Assembly (NCBI GenBank): GCA_012932865.1
Contig: SAXG01000009.1
Location: 1,101,163-1,165,162 of the forward strand
DNA length: 64,000 nucleotides
Source of the DNA: Amylostereum areolatum
Taxonomy: Eukaryota > Basidiomycota > Agaricomycetes > Russulales > Stereaceae
Reading direction: 5' to 3'
Shown: positions 12,704-24,176 of the stretch, piece after piece
Layout of the letters: every line of letters starts with the position of its first letter
Position numbering within the stretch: position 1 is the first letter of the stretch
Notes under the pieces: model-generated
Databases searched by the model: none
Told to the model about the DNA's origin: nothing
The model's input: the letters and a program-made list of their open reading frames with translations, nothing else
Position numbers and translations under genes: made by a program

Positions 12704-13911
12704 TTATAGGGTACTAACGCTACTCAGACACAAGTCTTTCGTTACTGTTGATCTCCCCTTGTCTGCACCAGTCCCCGCCTCAAAAGCTTTCACCAAAGAT
12801 GCCTGACCGTCGTCGATCCTGTGAACGAATTCAGCACCATTGTTGGCGAGAAGGACCGTATAAAATACCAGTCTGTCTGGTGTGCTCGTTTTTCCAAAAC
12901 AATCTTGACAGTCGTCCAAGAGAAGCGCACTAGGGACGGATACCCAAAGGTGCGGTCCAGGCAATTTCTAATCCATGCCTGCGTTTTGGGATCTAGAGAG
13001 AGTCTAGTGGATCACGGGAAAACATACATTGGTAAGAAATATACCTGATGGATACCCACTGCCCAATGGCGAGCCCCAAGGTTGCTGAGATCCAGAGTCG
13101 TCTGTTTCGGAAGGCGTTGTGCACTGTCCATTAGCCTCTTCGAATATCCATCCCTCGATCCATGCGTCGCGGGTCACCTTGGCGGCGACACTGGCTGCAC
13201 CGACAATTTTGAACTTAGAGTCCGCCTTCGCAGCCACGGTGAATTTGATATCGGGGAACTGAGAGGTGAGATAGGCCTCATATGGCTTTGTGGGGCCTAA
13301 CGCATCGACAAAAACCTAAAGGGCATGCGGAGGCGGTAACAAACGGCGAGTGCGGTCGCATACCTCGGTCAGTTGAATACCGCTTTGTAGGACTTCGCGG
13401 ATAAGGAGTATGGTTGCATCTTGAGATTGTTTGTTCAAGTTGACGGGCGGTTTTCGTAGCATGCCGTTGGATATATCTTGTGGACTATCGAAGGTCAGCC
13501 GTGTGAGTGGGACAGCCTAGCGTTCCACGGACTCACCTCATCACCCTGACAGACCACCCGAGATTATCTGGATCCCCACTCAGTATACTCAGCAAGGAGG
13601 AACGCGTTTCGGCATTGAGTGTCTTCGAATCTAGGCGCGTTAGGGTAGCAGGCGTCCGTGTCACTTCGGCTCGTCTTACCTGCGAAACCTAGATCGTCTA
13701 GTTGCTCTCTATAGGATATGGGGCAGTAAGAGACCCCGTAGACAAGGGGTCCTAGTACCGGGCCGCGCCCTGCTTCGTCGACCCCAAGCATATATGGTCC
13801 TGCGGCAGTGGGTTTGGGCGAATGGTACGTATACGACGCGACGAGGGGTACCGATGGGTCAGGTATGGATGGGATACCGCAATGATCTGCATCTAAATCT
13901 TCTTTAGACAT
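12704..13911 (-). CDS. RNH201: Ribonuclease H2 catalytic subunit A
   Basis: Catalytic subunit of the trimeric nuclear RNase H2, which cuts the RNA strand of RNA/DNA hybrids and single ribonucleotides in DNA. The active-site motif [20 protein letters not shown] gives the first Asp-Glu pair. Next comes [17 protein letters not shown] across an intron, then [15 protein letters not shown] and [12 protein letters not shown], which carry the remaining conserved Asp residues. The last exons give [18 protein letters not shown] and the conserved tail [17 protein letters not shown] to [13 protein letters not shown]. Splice joints are canonical and frame-consistent, and no insertion is needed. An ACGCGT box lies about 150 bases upstream. 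The 3' end is only 160 bases from the convergent SNU66 end. Confidence 0.94.
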
Positions 13912-14436
13912 GTCCGTGTGTTGATAGAGTGCCGGGTGAGATTGGATGGTGAAGTTAACTGAGTCAACTGTCTGTCAAGTTCAACCCGAAACGGTCCAAA
14001 GGTCGCGTAGTGGCGCGGTCACGTGAAGCCAAGCTCTTAAATAAGAACTAAAGTACGCGTTACGTTGAAGCTGAAATCGACGATTCCCTCGCAACGCAAG
14101 GTGGGATACGTTCTACTTGGTGCTCAGAGGCCTCAGAGGCCTCTCGCTGAGGCGCAAAGATTCTGCCCCTGTCCTTGTTTTTGTCCCATACAAAACATGG
14201 CAGTACTTACAAACAACTACACAACACGTAACTTGTTCGCAGCACAGGGATCGTCCGCCGAGGCTTCGTGTTACAAGAGTTTCCCCCTAAACGAGTGGAC
14301 CCTCTCCACGGCGCTGACGATGCCATAATTCGACGTGGTCGACACCCCGGATCACCATCGCATTATTTGAGTATATACAAAGACAGATACGTTCTGTATA
14401 TTTCTCAAGCGCAGTACTTTACGCCTTCATCACAGC
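13912..14436. other. Spacer upstream of RNase H2A
   Basis: Holds the RNase H2A promoter and the 3' end of the next minus-strand gene. A CACGTG E-box lies near 14020 and ACGCGT at 14055-14060. A short inverted arrangement built on AGAGGCCTC lies near 14127-14145. Confidence 0.45.
14055..14060. promoter_or_regulatory. ACGCGT (MCB-type) box upstream of RNase H2A
   Basis: A single ACGCGT about 145 bases before the RNase H2A start. Replication and repair genes are typical MBF targets in fungi, so the site fits the gene; binding is inferred. Confidence 0.35.
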
Positions 14437-16743
14437 TCACCCCGATTTACTCGCCTCCTTCACAAGATGCGCCAACACGCCCTGCTCGATCGTTGTTTCC
14501 CAGAGCTCGACTTTGGCCCGCTCCAGCTCGGCCGCGAGCTGCGCCCGCCGCTCCTTGGCACGACGCAGAATCTCCTGCTTCGTAGCCGTGCGCGGGGGAG
14601 TTCGGGAGGCCGAGGCCGACGAAGGATTTGCCGGGGCGGGGGCAATGGGGCGAGGTTGTATAGCAGACCTTGTAGATGATGGAGGGGGTGGCGGGAGATG
14701 TTGGTGCTGGGAGGAGAGAACTTGAGAGGGAGCTAGCCAGCTGTGAGATTGTTTTGGAGGCGGGAGGGGATGATACGGCGACGGTTGTATACGAGGATAA
14801 AATGCCTGCTGGAGGGGTGGATGCAACGCCGGATTGTGATTCAGAGGAGGCAGAGACAAAGGGATGGTGGTAGACTCCAGTTGTGGCTGGATGACCCGTG
14901 TTGAGGGTCGCGCTACAGGCGGCGGTAGTAGGACTTGCATATCCGTCGGAGCGGGCACAGAAGACTGTCGCGATGTCGTCGTCGATGTCTTCAGGCCATC
15001 CCATTGCATGTCGAACCCCCCTCCATTCTGAAACCCATCTCCTTCATCTGGTACGTTCGCGCGACGATGAGCACCCCGCCGTACGGGTGGAACCAAGTGG
15101 GACGTACCGTGTTCCGGACGATATACATCAACGTCTCCGGGCCCGGGCGAACCGTCCCATCGCGGCGTCGGTGGCCCTGTGAGTGAGCTGGTGGAGGCGA
15201 TGGGAGACTGCGCGAGGGCGGGGGTCGGCGGCGCGAGACTCAACCTCAACAAGTCGCGTTGGAAGGGTTGCGACTGCCCTCCGGGCAGGGCTGGCGCAAA
15301 AAGTGCCGGATCGATCAGCGCATCTTCAAAGGGTTGGGGCTGCGATTCGGATGAGGGTGGAGCAAAGCCAGGAGTTTGATCTGGTGTCCCGAATAAACTG
15401 GCCAAGAAGGGATCGGTGTTATCAGACAATGGAGGAATCGAATTGGATTCGAGCATGGCCATGAACTCGTTGAATTGTGATTCCTGAAAGGGCTCTGCAC
15501 AAGGGAACGCGTCCACAACATTGAACGAAGATAAGTCGACGTTCGGGAGGGTGTACGATTCAGAGGGCGCGGTGTCTGATGTTGACGGTGGCAGAAACTC
15601 CGAACCAGGGAAGATCTGAGCGAACATCTCCTCCACCGCCGCCACCGCAGATGGATCCGTGGGTGAGAAATTAGGAGGGTAAGGCCTTCCTTGGTCGCCC
15701 ACGATATCCACGTCCATGAGGTCGTCTCGGGATGCATCGCGAGGAGGAGGTGTGGGAGACGGGGGTATGGCACCTAATGCGTGCATTTTCTGCCGATGCG
15801 CATCCGCTGTGGCAGTTGCAGTAGCTTCCTTAACTAATTTGACTAGCTGGGCGACGAGCTGCTTCATTCGTTCCTTCTGCCATGATCGATGTCCGTCTGT
15901 AGCCCCACCTTCGCGGAAAAGGTAAGGGACGTCCCAGTCGACAGCGCCGGCGGGTACTTTATGTAGCCTTCGTCGTTTAATAGGAGGATCCTGGCAATCG
16001 TCTTCAGTACGCATGGAGGAAGTACCGCTGTTGGAGAGCAACTGCTTGATGGATTGAAGCACGGGGTACACACTCTTGGAACGTGCCAGGGTCGATATGA
16101 TGTCTTCTCTCGTCGGTGAAGGCAATTGGACGTTTTGAGAAGGACGAGGCACGGGAGGGCCATCGTCGATGACGATCGGATTCTCGGAAGAGCTACCGCG
16201 GTTATGTCTTTGGGCGATGGTGGCGGGGTTGACGCCACCAACGAGACCGGCATGGCCGAGCAACGCTTGTTGGTTGCGGAGAAAGTTGGGCGGGGGAATT
16301 TCATCGGGATCCGGAAGGGCGATGGGAGGCGGCGGCGGACGCGGCGTCGGAGCTCGTTCTCTCTCCTTGCCTTTCTGTGATGGGCGCGCGCGGGAAACGC
16401 GGGAACGATCACGGACTGGTATGGTCGACTGTGGACGCGAGGGACACGGGGGATGAGGAATAGTTGGAGTTGGATCCCGCGATGTGGAGGAAGGTGTGGA
16501 CGCGGGAACGATGGGTGGGCCGGGAAAACTGCTCAAAAGCAACGCTGCCGGGTTTGGGGCAAGTTCAATACAGGACTGGGAACCAGGAAGTGCAATGGTC
16601 CCCACGTTTTGTATGTCACCTGCGAATGTTGGAAGGGCTAGCTGCGATGAGCTGCCTCTGTTGGGCGAGGGAGGGGGAGAGCCAAAGAGGGAGTCTTCAT
16701 CGTCGGTCGCGTGCGAGTGCTCTGAGACGGGGGCGACGGACAT
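14437..16743 (-). CDS. Proline/serine-rich disordered protein, unrecognised
   Basis: A single uninterrupted frame of 769 codons, unusual here where nearly every other gene has introns. The start MSVAPVSEHSHATDDEDSLF was chosen as the first ATG giving acidic N-terminal content; the frame remains open upstream. The protein is mostly Pro/Ser/Thr-rich and predicted disordered. Notable pieces are a KGKERERAPTPRPPPPP stretch, ENPIVIDDG (which resembles a SUMO-interaction motif), a basic KRRRLHK patch (possible nuclear signal), and a short helical C-terminus rich in RRAKERRAQLAAELERAK (coiled-coil-like). A nuclear, regulatory role is conceivable but is only inference. It shares a 410-base divergent promoter with the Rho GEF gene. 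Confidence 0.6.
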   Translation of the reverse strand: MSVAPVSEHSHATDDEDSLFGSPPPSPNRGSSSQLALPTFAGDIQNVGTIALPGSQSCIELAPNPAALLLSSFPGPPIVPASTPSSTSRDPTPTIPHPPCPSRPQSTIPVRDRSRVSRARPSQKGKERERAPTPRPPPPPIALPDPDEIPPPNFLRNQQALLGHAGLVGGVNPATIAQRHNRGSSSENPIVIDDGPPVPRPSQNVQLPSPTREDIISTLARSKSVYPVLQSIKQLLSNSGTSSMRTEDDCQDPPIKRRRLHKVPAGAVDWDVPYLFREGGATDGHRSWQKERMKQLVAQLVKLVKEATATATADAHRQKMHALGAIPPSPTPPPRDASRDDLMDVDIVGDQGRPYPPNFSPTDPSAVAAVEEMFAQIFPGSEFLPPSTSDTAPSESYTLPNVDLSSFNVVDAFPCAEPFQESQFNEFMAMLESNSIPPLSDNTDPFLASLFGTPDQTPGFAPPSSESQPQPFEDALIDPALFAPALPGGQSQPFQRDLLRLSLAPPTPALAQSPIASTSSLTGPPTPRWDGSPGPGDVDVYRPEHGTSHLVPPVRRGAHRRANVPDEGDGFQNGGGFDMQWDGLKTSTTTSRQSSVPAPTDMQVLLPPPVARPSTRVIQPQLESTTIPLSLPPLNHNPALHPPLQQAFYPRIQPSPYHPLPPPKQSHSWLAPSQVLSSQHQHLPPPPPSSTRSAIQPRPIAPAPANPSSASASRTPPRTATKQEILRRAKERRAQLAAELERAKVELWETTIEQGVLAHLVKEASKSG

Positions 16744-17152
16744 GCGCTTGGGTATGTGTGGGTATACGGTGTAGAAAAGGTGAAGTTTGAGATAGGCACC
16801 TGCTACGGGAATATCGCCAGCGTGAAAAAAGCGCGTGCGACGCGTTCGCACGTATCGATGAGAGGCAAAACGGGGGCGTGGTGGGCACGACGCGTGTCGA
16901 GTCGACTTGGATGAAGGCTATGAGCAAGCCGGCTTGAATGATCTGGACGTATGAAGGTTTTACCTTGCGAGTACGTTCGAGGAGAACGTGGTGGGAGGAA
17001 GAGACGACGGCGACGACGAAGGGCGTTGAGGGAAATGAAAATGAAAATGCAAAAACTGAAGCGCGAGATGAGGGATACATAACCGTGGGAAACGACGTCA
17101 CCGCCATTGTCCTTGAAACTGAAGCCGTTTTGAAGCTGGAGAAGGAAGTTCG
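16744..17152. other. Divergent promoter region, orphan gene / Rho GEF
   Basis: About 410 bases between divergent starts, with two ACGCGT boxes near 16839 and 16889. No TATA box was seen. Confidence 0.45.
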
Positions 17153-20100
17153 ATGCATCCCGCCTACGATCGCGCCGTTCCCCGACCGCCTCCGCTCATT
17201 CCCTCCGGTGCACGCAGACCAGATATACCGAGTCCGACCTCCGCCTGGCACTCTTACGCCGATGAACTTCTCACCAATGCTCCCAGCGATTTTCTGCCCC
17301 ACGGCTATGGTTATCATCCCAGCTCTTCTTCAACCGCGTATTATCCTCCCTCTGCTCCTCTTCCCAGTACTTCTCAGCCTTACCTGAGCCCCAATGGATG
17401 GCAGCGCCCCCGCACAACCAGCGCTTACGAGCCAGACACCGCGACATTCGCGTTCCCTGAACCCACCCTTTACCGTTCGACTTCCGCACAGCCATCTCCC
17501 CCCAATGCCCTTCGCCCTTCTGGCCACAGATCCTCGAGGAAGCGACTCGGGAATGTTCTCCGGTTCCTCTCCCAGTCCAGGTCGTATATCCCCTCAAGCA
17601 TCCGTCACCAGCTTCGACAGCGGCAGCGCCGAGGTGCCGTTCCGTCTAGCCTCCTCCCTGTCCCCCTTCTCATCCCTCATGCAGCTCGCTCAAGAACACC
17701 TTGAGGACCTTTCCAGACTCAGGTATGTCTTTCTTCTCTTCACCCGATCTCGATCTAAGCCGTCCAGTCTCGAGTCCGAGGAGGGTCTCCGTCTTTTCCA
17801 ATCTGGTCATGTCCCTGAGAGCGAGGAGGAGTGGCACCGTTTTGTGCCGCAAGAAGCACTCGAGGCCGTCGGTAAACACGAAGTAGAACGACAATCGGTT
17901 CTCTTCGAGGTTATCAAGTCAGAGAAGGAGTACGTCGCAGACCTTGAGCTTCTCAAAGAGGTACGTTCCATCCCCGATCCTTCTTCCGGCGCCAGCTCAA
18001 CATCCACCTCTTGACGCCTAGATCTACATAGAAGGCCTCCGAAACGAGCAACCAGAGATTATTCCTCAGAGCAGACGATCTGGGTTCATCCAACAAGTCT
18101 TCGGTAACATCGAGAGGATCCTCTCCCATCACCAACGCATGCTCGGCTCTCTCTTCTCCAGGCAGTTTGACCAACATCCCCTTATCCAGAGTATAGCCGA
18201 CATCATACTCGACAGTGAGTCGGTTTCCGCTCCCGTCTGACCACGCACCGCTGACGCGCCCCTCAGACGCCCTGCTTTTCATGCCCGAATACGAGGCGTA
18301 TATGAAAAACGCGCCCATCTCCCTCGAGTGGCACCGAAAGGAACTGAAGCGAAACCCCTCCTACGAAGGCTTCCTCCAACGCTGCTCCCATGATCCCCGC
18401 GTGCGTAAACGTGACATCAAAACCCTCCTCTCGCGACCTGTTACTCGCCTGCCTAGACTCAAACTTTTACTTGAGCGTATCGAGAAAGTCACCGAGCCCG
18501 AACATCCCGACATCGAGCAACTCCCCCTCATTATGTCTGTACTCAGCAGCTTTATCAAAAGTACCGAGCCGGGCATCGTCGTCTCCGAGAGCAAGGTCAA
18601 GTTTTGGGGTATATGCGAAAGCCTGGTTTACTCCCGCGGCGAGATCATCGTAAGCCTGCCCTAGCTCATATGCTATGCACACTCATTGGGTTCAGGACTT
18701 GGACCTTTATGACGACAGCCGCACATTAGTTTACTCGAGTGCTCTCGCACGAAGACAGCGCTCGGACAACTGGAATTCGTGGACCGACCTGATGGGCGTG
18801 CTGCTCGACAACTACTGTCCGTCTTTTACTGTCATCTTGCGCTTTAACTAACACTTCAGCAGTCCTTCTACTGAAGGAGGACAGTCGGGGTAACGCTGTG
18901 AAACGTCAAGTCATTTCTCGAGTGCGTTTTTGTCCTCCATCCACGTCAGGCTTATCTGACCTGCTTAATACTGCAATTCTAGCCTATACCCCTTGAGTAT
19001 ATGCGACTTGGGCCTTTCACCGATCCACCAGAGGCCCGCAGAGAACGTGGGGACAGCATCATTGCCTCACTCAGCGGCTCCGCAAAGCAGGACGTCTACC
19101 CTTTCACCTTTTACCATGCCGGCGCGAGAAACACCCGAAGATATACGCTCTATGCACCATCAGCTAACATGCGGGAAAAGTGGCACGATGCGTTCAGCGA
19201 TGCTATCGGTATACGCAAAGTACAGCAAGAATCCAACAGGGTCTGTGTTATCCACATCTTCATAGTTACTCATCTCATGCGGAATGCAGTGGTTTGCGTC
19301 GCAACCATTGAATGACGGCTTTTTCAGAGTTATATCAGCACGTCTTACATTTGCTCCGGGCGCGAAGCTCACTGGCCGTGTGAGCTGTGCTGTGGCGTTT
19401 TGTGCGTGTATCCGTCTTACTGCGGCTGGTGGCGTTTGTCTGATCTCGGCGCTGTATGCAGGGAACAACGGACGCAGTTTCCTGGCCGTTGGATGTTCCA
19501 GCGGTATCTATGTAGGCCTCCGTGCTGACAGCTGTAAGTCACACGAACATTTTCAGTCTGTGGGCAAACTCATCCTATCTTGGCAGCGTTCCGTAAAGTG
19601 CTACCGTTTGTAAGCCCTACGTCCATGGCCGTTCTGCAAGACTTCAACAAATTCATCGTACATCACGAAACATCATTGATGTCCTACTCGCTCGACCTTG
19701 TAGCCCGCGTCGCGCAGGGGCAGTCCACACAGCAGAATCTCGAGGGCTCGTTGGAACGTCTCGCTGGCAATGACGGAAATGTGTTGTTTTTCCGCGCTGG
19801 ACGCCTTTCAGAGCGTACCATCGGTGAACCTTCTTTCTGTCTGATCCCGAGATCGATGCTGATGAACGAATCAGTTGTGTACGCGTCGAAGAGCTTTATG
19901 CAGGTCACATTGCACGCCCTCGAGGCCACCAATACGACGGAAACGAGTCTGACGGCCAAACGTACCCGCTCTGGGCACATCTCATATCGGTCCTTCGGCT
20001 CGGTGCGTGGGCAACGCTGATACGGTTCTAGGCAGCGCTAAGTACTTATCGATGCCCCGCTAGCCGTGTTACGTCCCCCGGGATGCGTACGACATCACGT

Positions 20101-20821
20101 TCCTCCCCAAGAGCGTCGCCATCTGCACCGACAAAGGCATCGTCATCGTCAATCCCACAAAGTGCGTGTCTTCCCATCCATTTTTTACGTGGGGAGCCGC
20201 CCGGACTGAATGATTGACGATTTAGTCTGTCGACCGGAAGCACGAAGGTCGTGCCGGACTTTGGCGACGCGTATGGCAACGCCCCTATGACCGCGCTCAA
20301 ATCGCGCTGCGAATCGGGCAAGGTGCTTGGGCTCGTGCGCGTCGACGCTTCGGAGCTGATGGTCATTTACGACGGTGCGCCCCCCCTGGTCTCCTCGCCC
20401 CTCCCTCGCCCTTCTCACTCCCATCCCAACAGAAATGGCTTGCTATATCACCAAACACGGCCACCCGAGCCGCTCGTCGGGCTACGTCCGCTGGGAGTCC
20501 AAGGCGGTGGCGTACACGCGGCGGGGAGCGCACATCCTGCTTTTCTCCCCGGATTTTGTCGAGGTGCGGACCGTGCAGACGGGGAGGCTCGTGCAGGTGA
20601 TCGAGGGGCGCGAGGTGCGGCTGCTGCAGCGCGGGCTGGGGGAGGACGAGAAGGAGATGTTGATCGTGGGCCTGAAGGGGGAGCACGATGACAAGACGGG
20701 GGTCAGCGAGAAGCTGGTCGAGTTGGTGCAGACGAGCGAGATCAGGAAGCCGACGGCGATGCCGCCTACGAAGGGGAGTTCGCAGGGGATGTGGGAAGAG
20801 TGGGATATGGGTTTCGGATAG
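17153..20821 (+). CDS. Rho1 guanine nucleotide exchange factor, DH-PH-CNH (Rom1/Rom2 type)
   Basis: Activator of the Rho1 GTPase in the cell-wall integrity pathway, acting at the plasma membrane. A disordered N-terminal part (MHPAYDRAVPRPPPLIPS) is followed by VIKSEKEYVADLELLKE, the start of the RhoGEF (DH) domain (about 17.9-18.75 kb), with TLLSRPVTRLPRLKLLLERI. A PH domain follows (about 18.9-19.3 kb, DNYSVLLLKED to ANMREKWHDAFSDAI). Then comes a citron homology (CNH) domain (about 19.3-20.8 kb, FLAVGCSSGIYVGLRAD, VAICTDKGIVIVNPT, VRWESKAVAYTRRGAHILLF). The protein ends KGSSQGMWEEWDMGFG. About twelve introns were placed with frame-consistent joints. One base in the C run at 17498-17503 must be dropped to join the N-terminal frame to the GSDSGMFSGSSPSPG frame, probably a homopolymer error. 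Order and domains match yeast ROM2. Confidence 0.93.
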
Positions 20822-21401
20822 GGTTTCTTATGGACTTTTGGCTGGACGATCCGGTTCATACTAAACCACAGACTAGCTGGGGCGTTGAAGCAGTGTACTT
20901 TCTGCCTGTATCGTTATGCGCATACCCCGTTTACCATAAACACATACCTGTATCTCGTGTTCTGCACCCTTATGTATTTCAAGAACGGCTCACTCCCACA
21001 CTCATCTATTCATATCTTCCTAGTGGTGGCAAGCGTCCACCGTGGTCCGTCGGCCTGGCGAGAAGTCGGTTGCCTTGGATCTCAGGGTCGTTGTGTTTGA
21101 CTTTCGATCCTAGGCACCGTGGGGATAAGTATGCAGGGTGGCCGCACCCGTTCACCGATCGCGAAGGCCCCGCAAAATGGACAAGGATGGACTCGGACAG
21201 GGTCGCCCCCAATGACGTCGTAATACCCAGAACCTTGACAGTGCATAGCGGTATGGAGATACAACACAGAGAGCAAGTAAAACGCGGTATAAGGGGGAAG
21301 ACTACAAATACATCAAGGGAGCGGAGGACACCGAATCTCCACAAAACCCGTCGTCGCCAGGACGAACCCTGAACCCAACTGGAAGAAAAGAGGGCCGTGG
21401 C
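20822..21401. other. Convergent spacer, Rho GEF / propeller A
   Basis: About 580 bases between convergent gene ends. Open frames on both strands show no family motif. Nothing else was seen. Confidence 0.5.
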
Positions 21402-23156
21402 TTACTTCGCCTTGACGAGCACAGTCATGCCCTGCAAGTTGGATGCGCCTGGCACACGACGCATGGTCAGCATCTCGTGATCATGCGACGCGGAAGGAGG
21501 GAGAGTGCTTACTGAGCGAGAGACCGACGTTCTTTGCGGGGGCTGCGAGGTCCAGGGTTTGAAGCTTGGTCGCGTCGCCGGGCCCGTTGAGGCTCATGAC
21601 TTGGATGGAGGTGGCGTTGGCCATCATAACGTAGAGGAAGCTGCACGGGCGTCAGGACCGTGGTCGTGATCAGACTGATGGGAAAAAAACGTACTCGTTG
21701 CTGCCGATGGCCGCGACGTCGAGATCAATGGTGGCCGCGCCCGTCTGAGTGGTATATTGCTACACGGCCAAGGGGGGGCAGGAGATCAGAGATCAAACCC
21801 TTGTCCTCGACGCGAACATGACAACGCACCTTGACGATGGAACCCTTGAGGTCGTCCGCGACGTTGATCTCGGTGACGAGCGAGGTGCCGATGTCCGTCA
21901 CGTAGAAGTTGCCCGTCTTCTTGCTGAACGAGTTCCAGCACACGGCCGTCGAGTTCGCGACCTGGACCGCGCTCGAGGCGGACGAGGCAGCGGCGGACGA
22001 GTTGCCGTTGGCCGCGAGGCTCGCGACGCCGCCCTTGAGATCGAAGATGTCGGCGCCGACCGCGGCGTCGGCGACGAAGAGGGAGTTCTTGCCGGGGATG
22101 TTGGCGAGCGCGAAGGGGAGCGCGCCGCCCGAGGGGAGCTCGACGCGCGTGAAGTCTTTCGAGAGGCTGCCGTCCGCCTGCACGTCCCAAGCGGCGAGGA
22201 AACCGGTCTGGTTCACGTCCGGGTTGCCCTTGACGGCGGCGACGAGGGTTGCTCTGGTCCTCGGTGAAGATCAAGTGCGAGGTGCTGCCGGCGGGGCCGC
22301 TGGGGGGCGTCGTCTGGTTGAGGCCGATGGCGCGCTGGGTGTTGGCGGCCGGGACGAGACCGAGGTCCTTGTCCATGGTGAAGCATCTGAAGGGGGAGCG
22401 CGAGGTTAACCAACGTGAAATCGAGCGAGCGGACGCCGAGCTTACTGGACGCCGTTGACCGCGCCGCCGTTGAGGGCGCACAGCATGGTGCCGTTCGCGT
22501 TGAACGCGACGGACATGGGGAATTCGCCGCCGGACGAAATGGGCGATCCGAAGGCGGTCAGCTTCGAGGGCGTGGTCGAATCGGCCTTGAACAAGGAGAT
22601 CGAGTTGGAACCAGGCTGGAGAAGGGAGTCAAAATTGAAGTCTCGGCCGGGACACGCTTAGAGCGGAAGGAGTCGGAGGCTCACGTTGGCGGTGGCCACC
22701 AGACCGGCGGCGGCGTTGGTTTTGATGACGCCTTGGGAGAACAAGGCATCGGGACCGTTCTTTCCGGCATCGTCACCGTGCTGACCGCGGCCGTCAGTGA
22801 ACGTGGCCTGGGCGAGGGACTGGGTAAAGTGAGTCAGGCGGATGTGGTTAGATCGGGCGAAGGGGAAGGATTTCTACCAGCTTGCCGTCGGACCCGATGT
22901 CCGCAGAAACGATGAAGTTTCCTGAGGGCTCGTTGGAGATGACTGTGGGCCGAATGAGATTTTCTGGACGGGTTGGCAAGGTAGGGGAAAAAAACTGACA
23001 GTAGGCAGCACCCATGGTGGCACCAGTGGCGGCCGAGGAGTTGTTCTTCATGCTAACGGCGCCAGACTTTTTGTGACGGGGGTGAAGGGGAGCAGCATCT
23101 GCGAAGATCGCACCAGCGACGGCGGAGAGGGCGAGGAAAGACGAGGAGAACTTCAT
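21402..23156 (-). CDS. Secreted beta-propeller protein A (3-carboxymuconate cyclase/lactonase-like)
   Basis: The signal peptide is MKFSSSFLALSAVAGAIFADA with cleavage near AAP. Repeated propeller-like strands follow: FISNEPSGNFIVSADIGSDG, DALFSQGVIKTNAAAGLVAT, NPGSNSISLFKAD, GGEFPMSVAFNANGTMLCAL, FALANIPGKNSLFVADAAVG, STAVCWNSFSKKTGNFYVTD and LQGMTVLVKAK at the end. Fungal relatives are annotated as 3-carboxy-cis,cis-muconate cyclase-like or seven-bladed lactonase; secretion argues against a classical role in the intracellular protocatechuate pathway, and the true substrate is unknown. Seven introns were placed; several match paralogs B and C in position. One base near 22249 must be dropped (EDQSN then LVAAVKGNPDV). 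A TATA box lies at 23332-23339. It is divergent from paralog B. Confidence 0.85.
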
Positions 23157-23331
23157 GGTGTGGAAGAGAGGAAGGAGGGGAATAAACCAGCCGGCGGAGG
23201 GAAACGGTACTAGGACGGAGAACCGGGGGAGAGCGCTGCTCTTTGACGAAAAAGAATGGAAAGGGCAAAAAAAGCCTAAGGATGGTGGGTACCGCCGGGG
23301 TGGTTGGGGATCCGAAGAGAATAAAGGGAGG

Positions 23332-23339
23332 TTTATATA
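23332..23339 (-). promoter_or_regulatory. TATA box of propeller A
   Basis: On the minus strand TATATAAA is followed by CCTCCC, about 175 bases before the ATG at 23156. The same TATATAAACCTCCC context occurs at paralog B, pointing to a shared strong core promoter. Confidence 0.65.
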
Positions 23340-23653
23340 GGCCGCTCAGGTAACCACAGGGGGACGTACACGTGCATGGCAGCCAGAGCGCGATGATCAA
23401 CGAACGAGTGCGAGATAGCGCGGAGGGCCATGCGAAGAGAACCGAGCACTCGGGTCGGGCAACGTAAATGCACGACCGGCGTCGACCGACGACCGGCGTC
23501 TACCGTCGTCGAGCAGGAACGTCCCCTCGCCATTCGTCGCCCATCTCCCGGGCTCCTCGTGACCGCGTGTCGGCCCTGTCCGAGCTTGCCGGTGCCTGGC
23601 TTTCGTTGCCTCCTTCTTCCACAGTTGCCGGACTCAGAGTCACATATGTTTAC

Positions 23654-23685
23654 TATCTTCTGAGTTAGGTCTGCCACGGAGACTA
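23654..23685 (+). repeat. Dispersed repeat, copy 1
   Basis: Shares CTTCTGAGT-TAGGTC-GCCACGGAGACTA with copies at 34087-34134 (+) and 37707-37749 (-). This is the most diverged copy, and its left part is missing. Confidence 0.6.
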
Positions 23686-23959
23686 CACATATCTACTGCG
23701 TCTACTCACAGTTGGCTGCAGCGCACTCAACGCACAGCTGCGACATCAAGCTGTAAACAACTTCGTTCGTGGCCGTGTTCGACAACTGCGCCATCCAGCT
23801 GTAATCTGCTTCAGCTTCCTTCAATCATCTCTGCCCCAGTCTGCGCGCCCGCATCTGGTCCTATCTATAGCCTGGCACACTATGTCGCGCATAGCCTCCC
23901 ATCAGTCACCGTGGCATTCTCGCAGCGACTCCCCTTAGGCGCCCCCCTCGACATGTGCA

Positions 23960-23967
23960 TATATAAA
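23960..23967 (+). promoter_or_regulatory. TATA box of propeller B
   Basis: TATATAAA followed by CCTCCCC, 210 bases before the ATG at 24177. A long pyrimidine-rich tract follows, as in highly expressed fungal genes. Confidence 0.65.
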
Positions 23968-24176
23968 CCTCCCCCGACCGTCCTTGTCTCTTCACCCCGG
24001 CGGTCTTCAGTCCACTCATTATCTTCTTCAAGAGCAGTGCTCTTTTTCTTTTTCTTTCTCTTTCTTCGAATCAGCTCATCCTTTGCTCTATTCATTTACC
24101 GCCGGCTCCTCCTTTTCCTGCCAAGACTTTCCCTCCCACTCACGTCCTGCTCACTCCCTCACGACACATCATCATC

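Larger units (their letters stand above)
23157..24176. other. Divergent intergenic region between propellers A and B
   Basis: About 1.0 kb with a TATA box for each gene and one copy of the dispersed repeat (23654-23685). No coding content is supported. Confidence 0.55.

Noticed and set aside
14127..14145. AGAGGCCTC inverted arrangement
   Set aside because: It is too short and simple to call a functional element without other evidence.
21749..22915. Long plus-strand Arg/Gly-rich frames opposite propeller A
   Set aside because: They are antisense shadows of a GC-rich conserved coding region with biased third positions.
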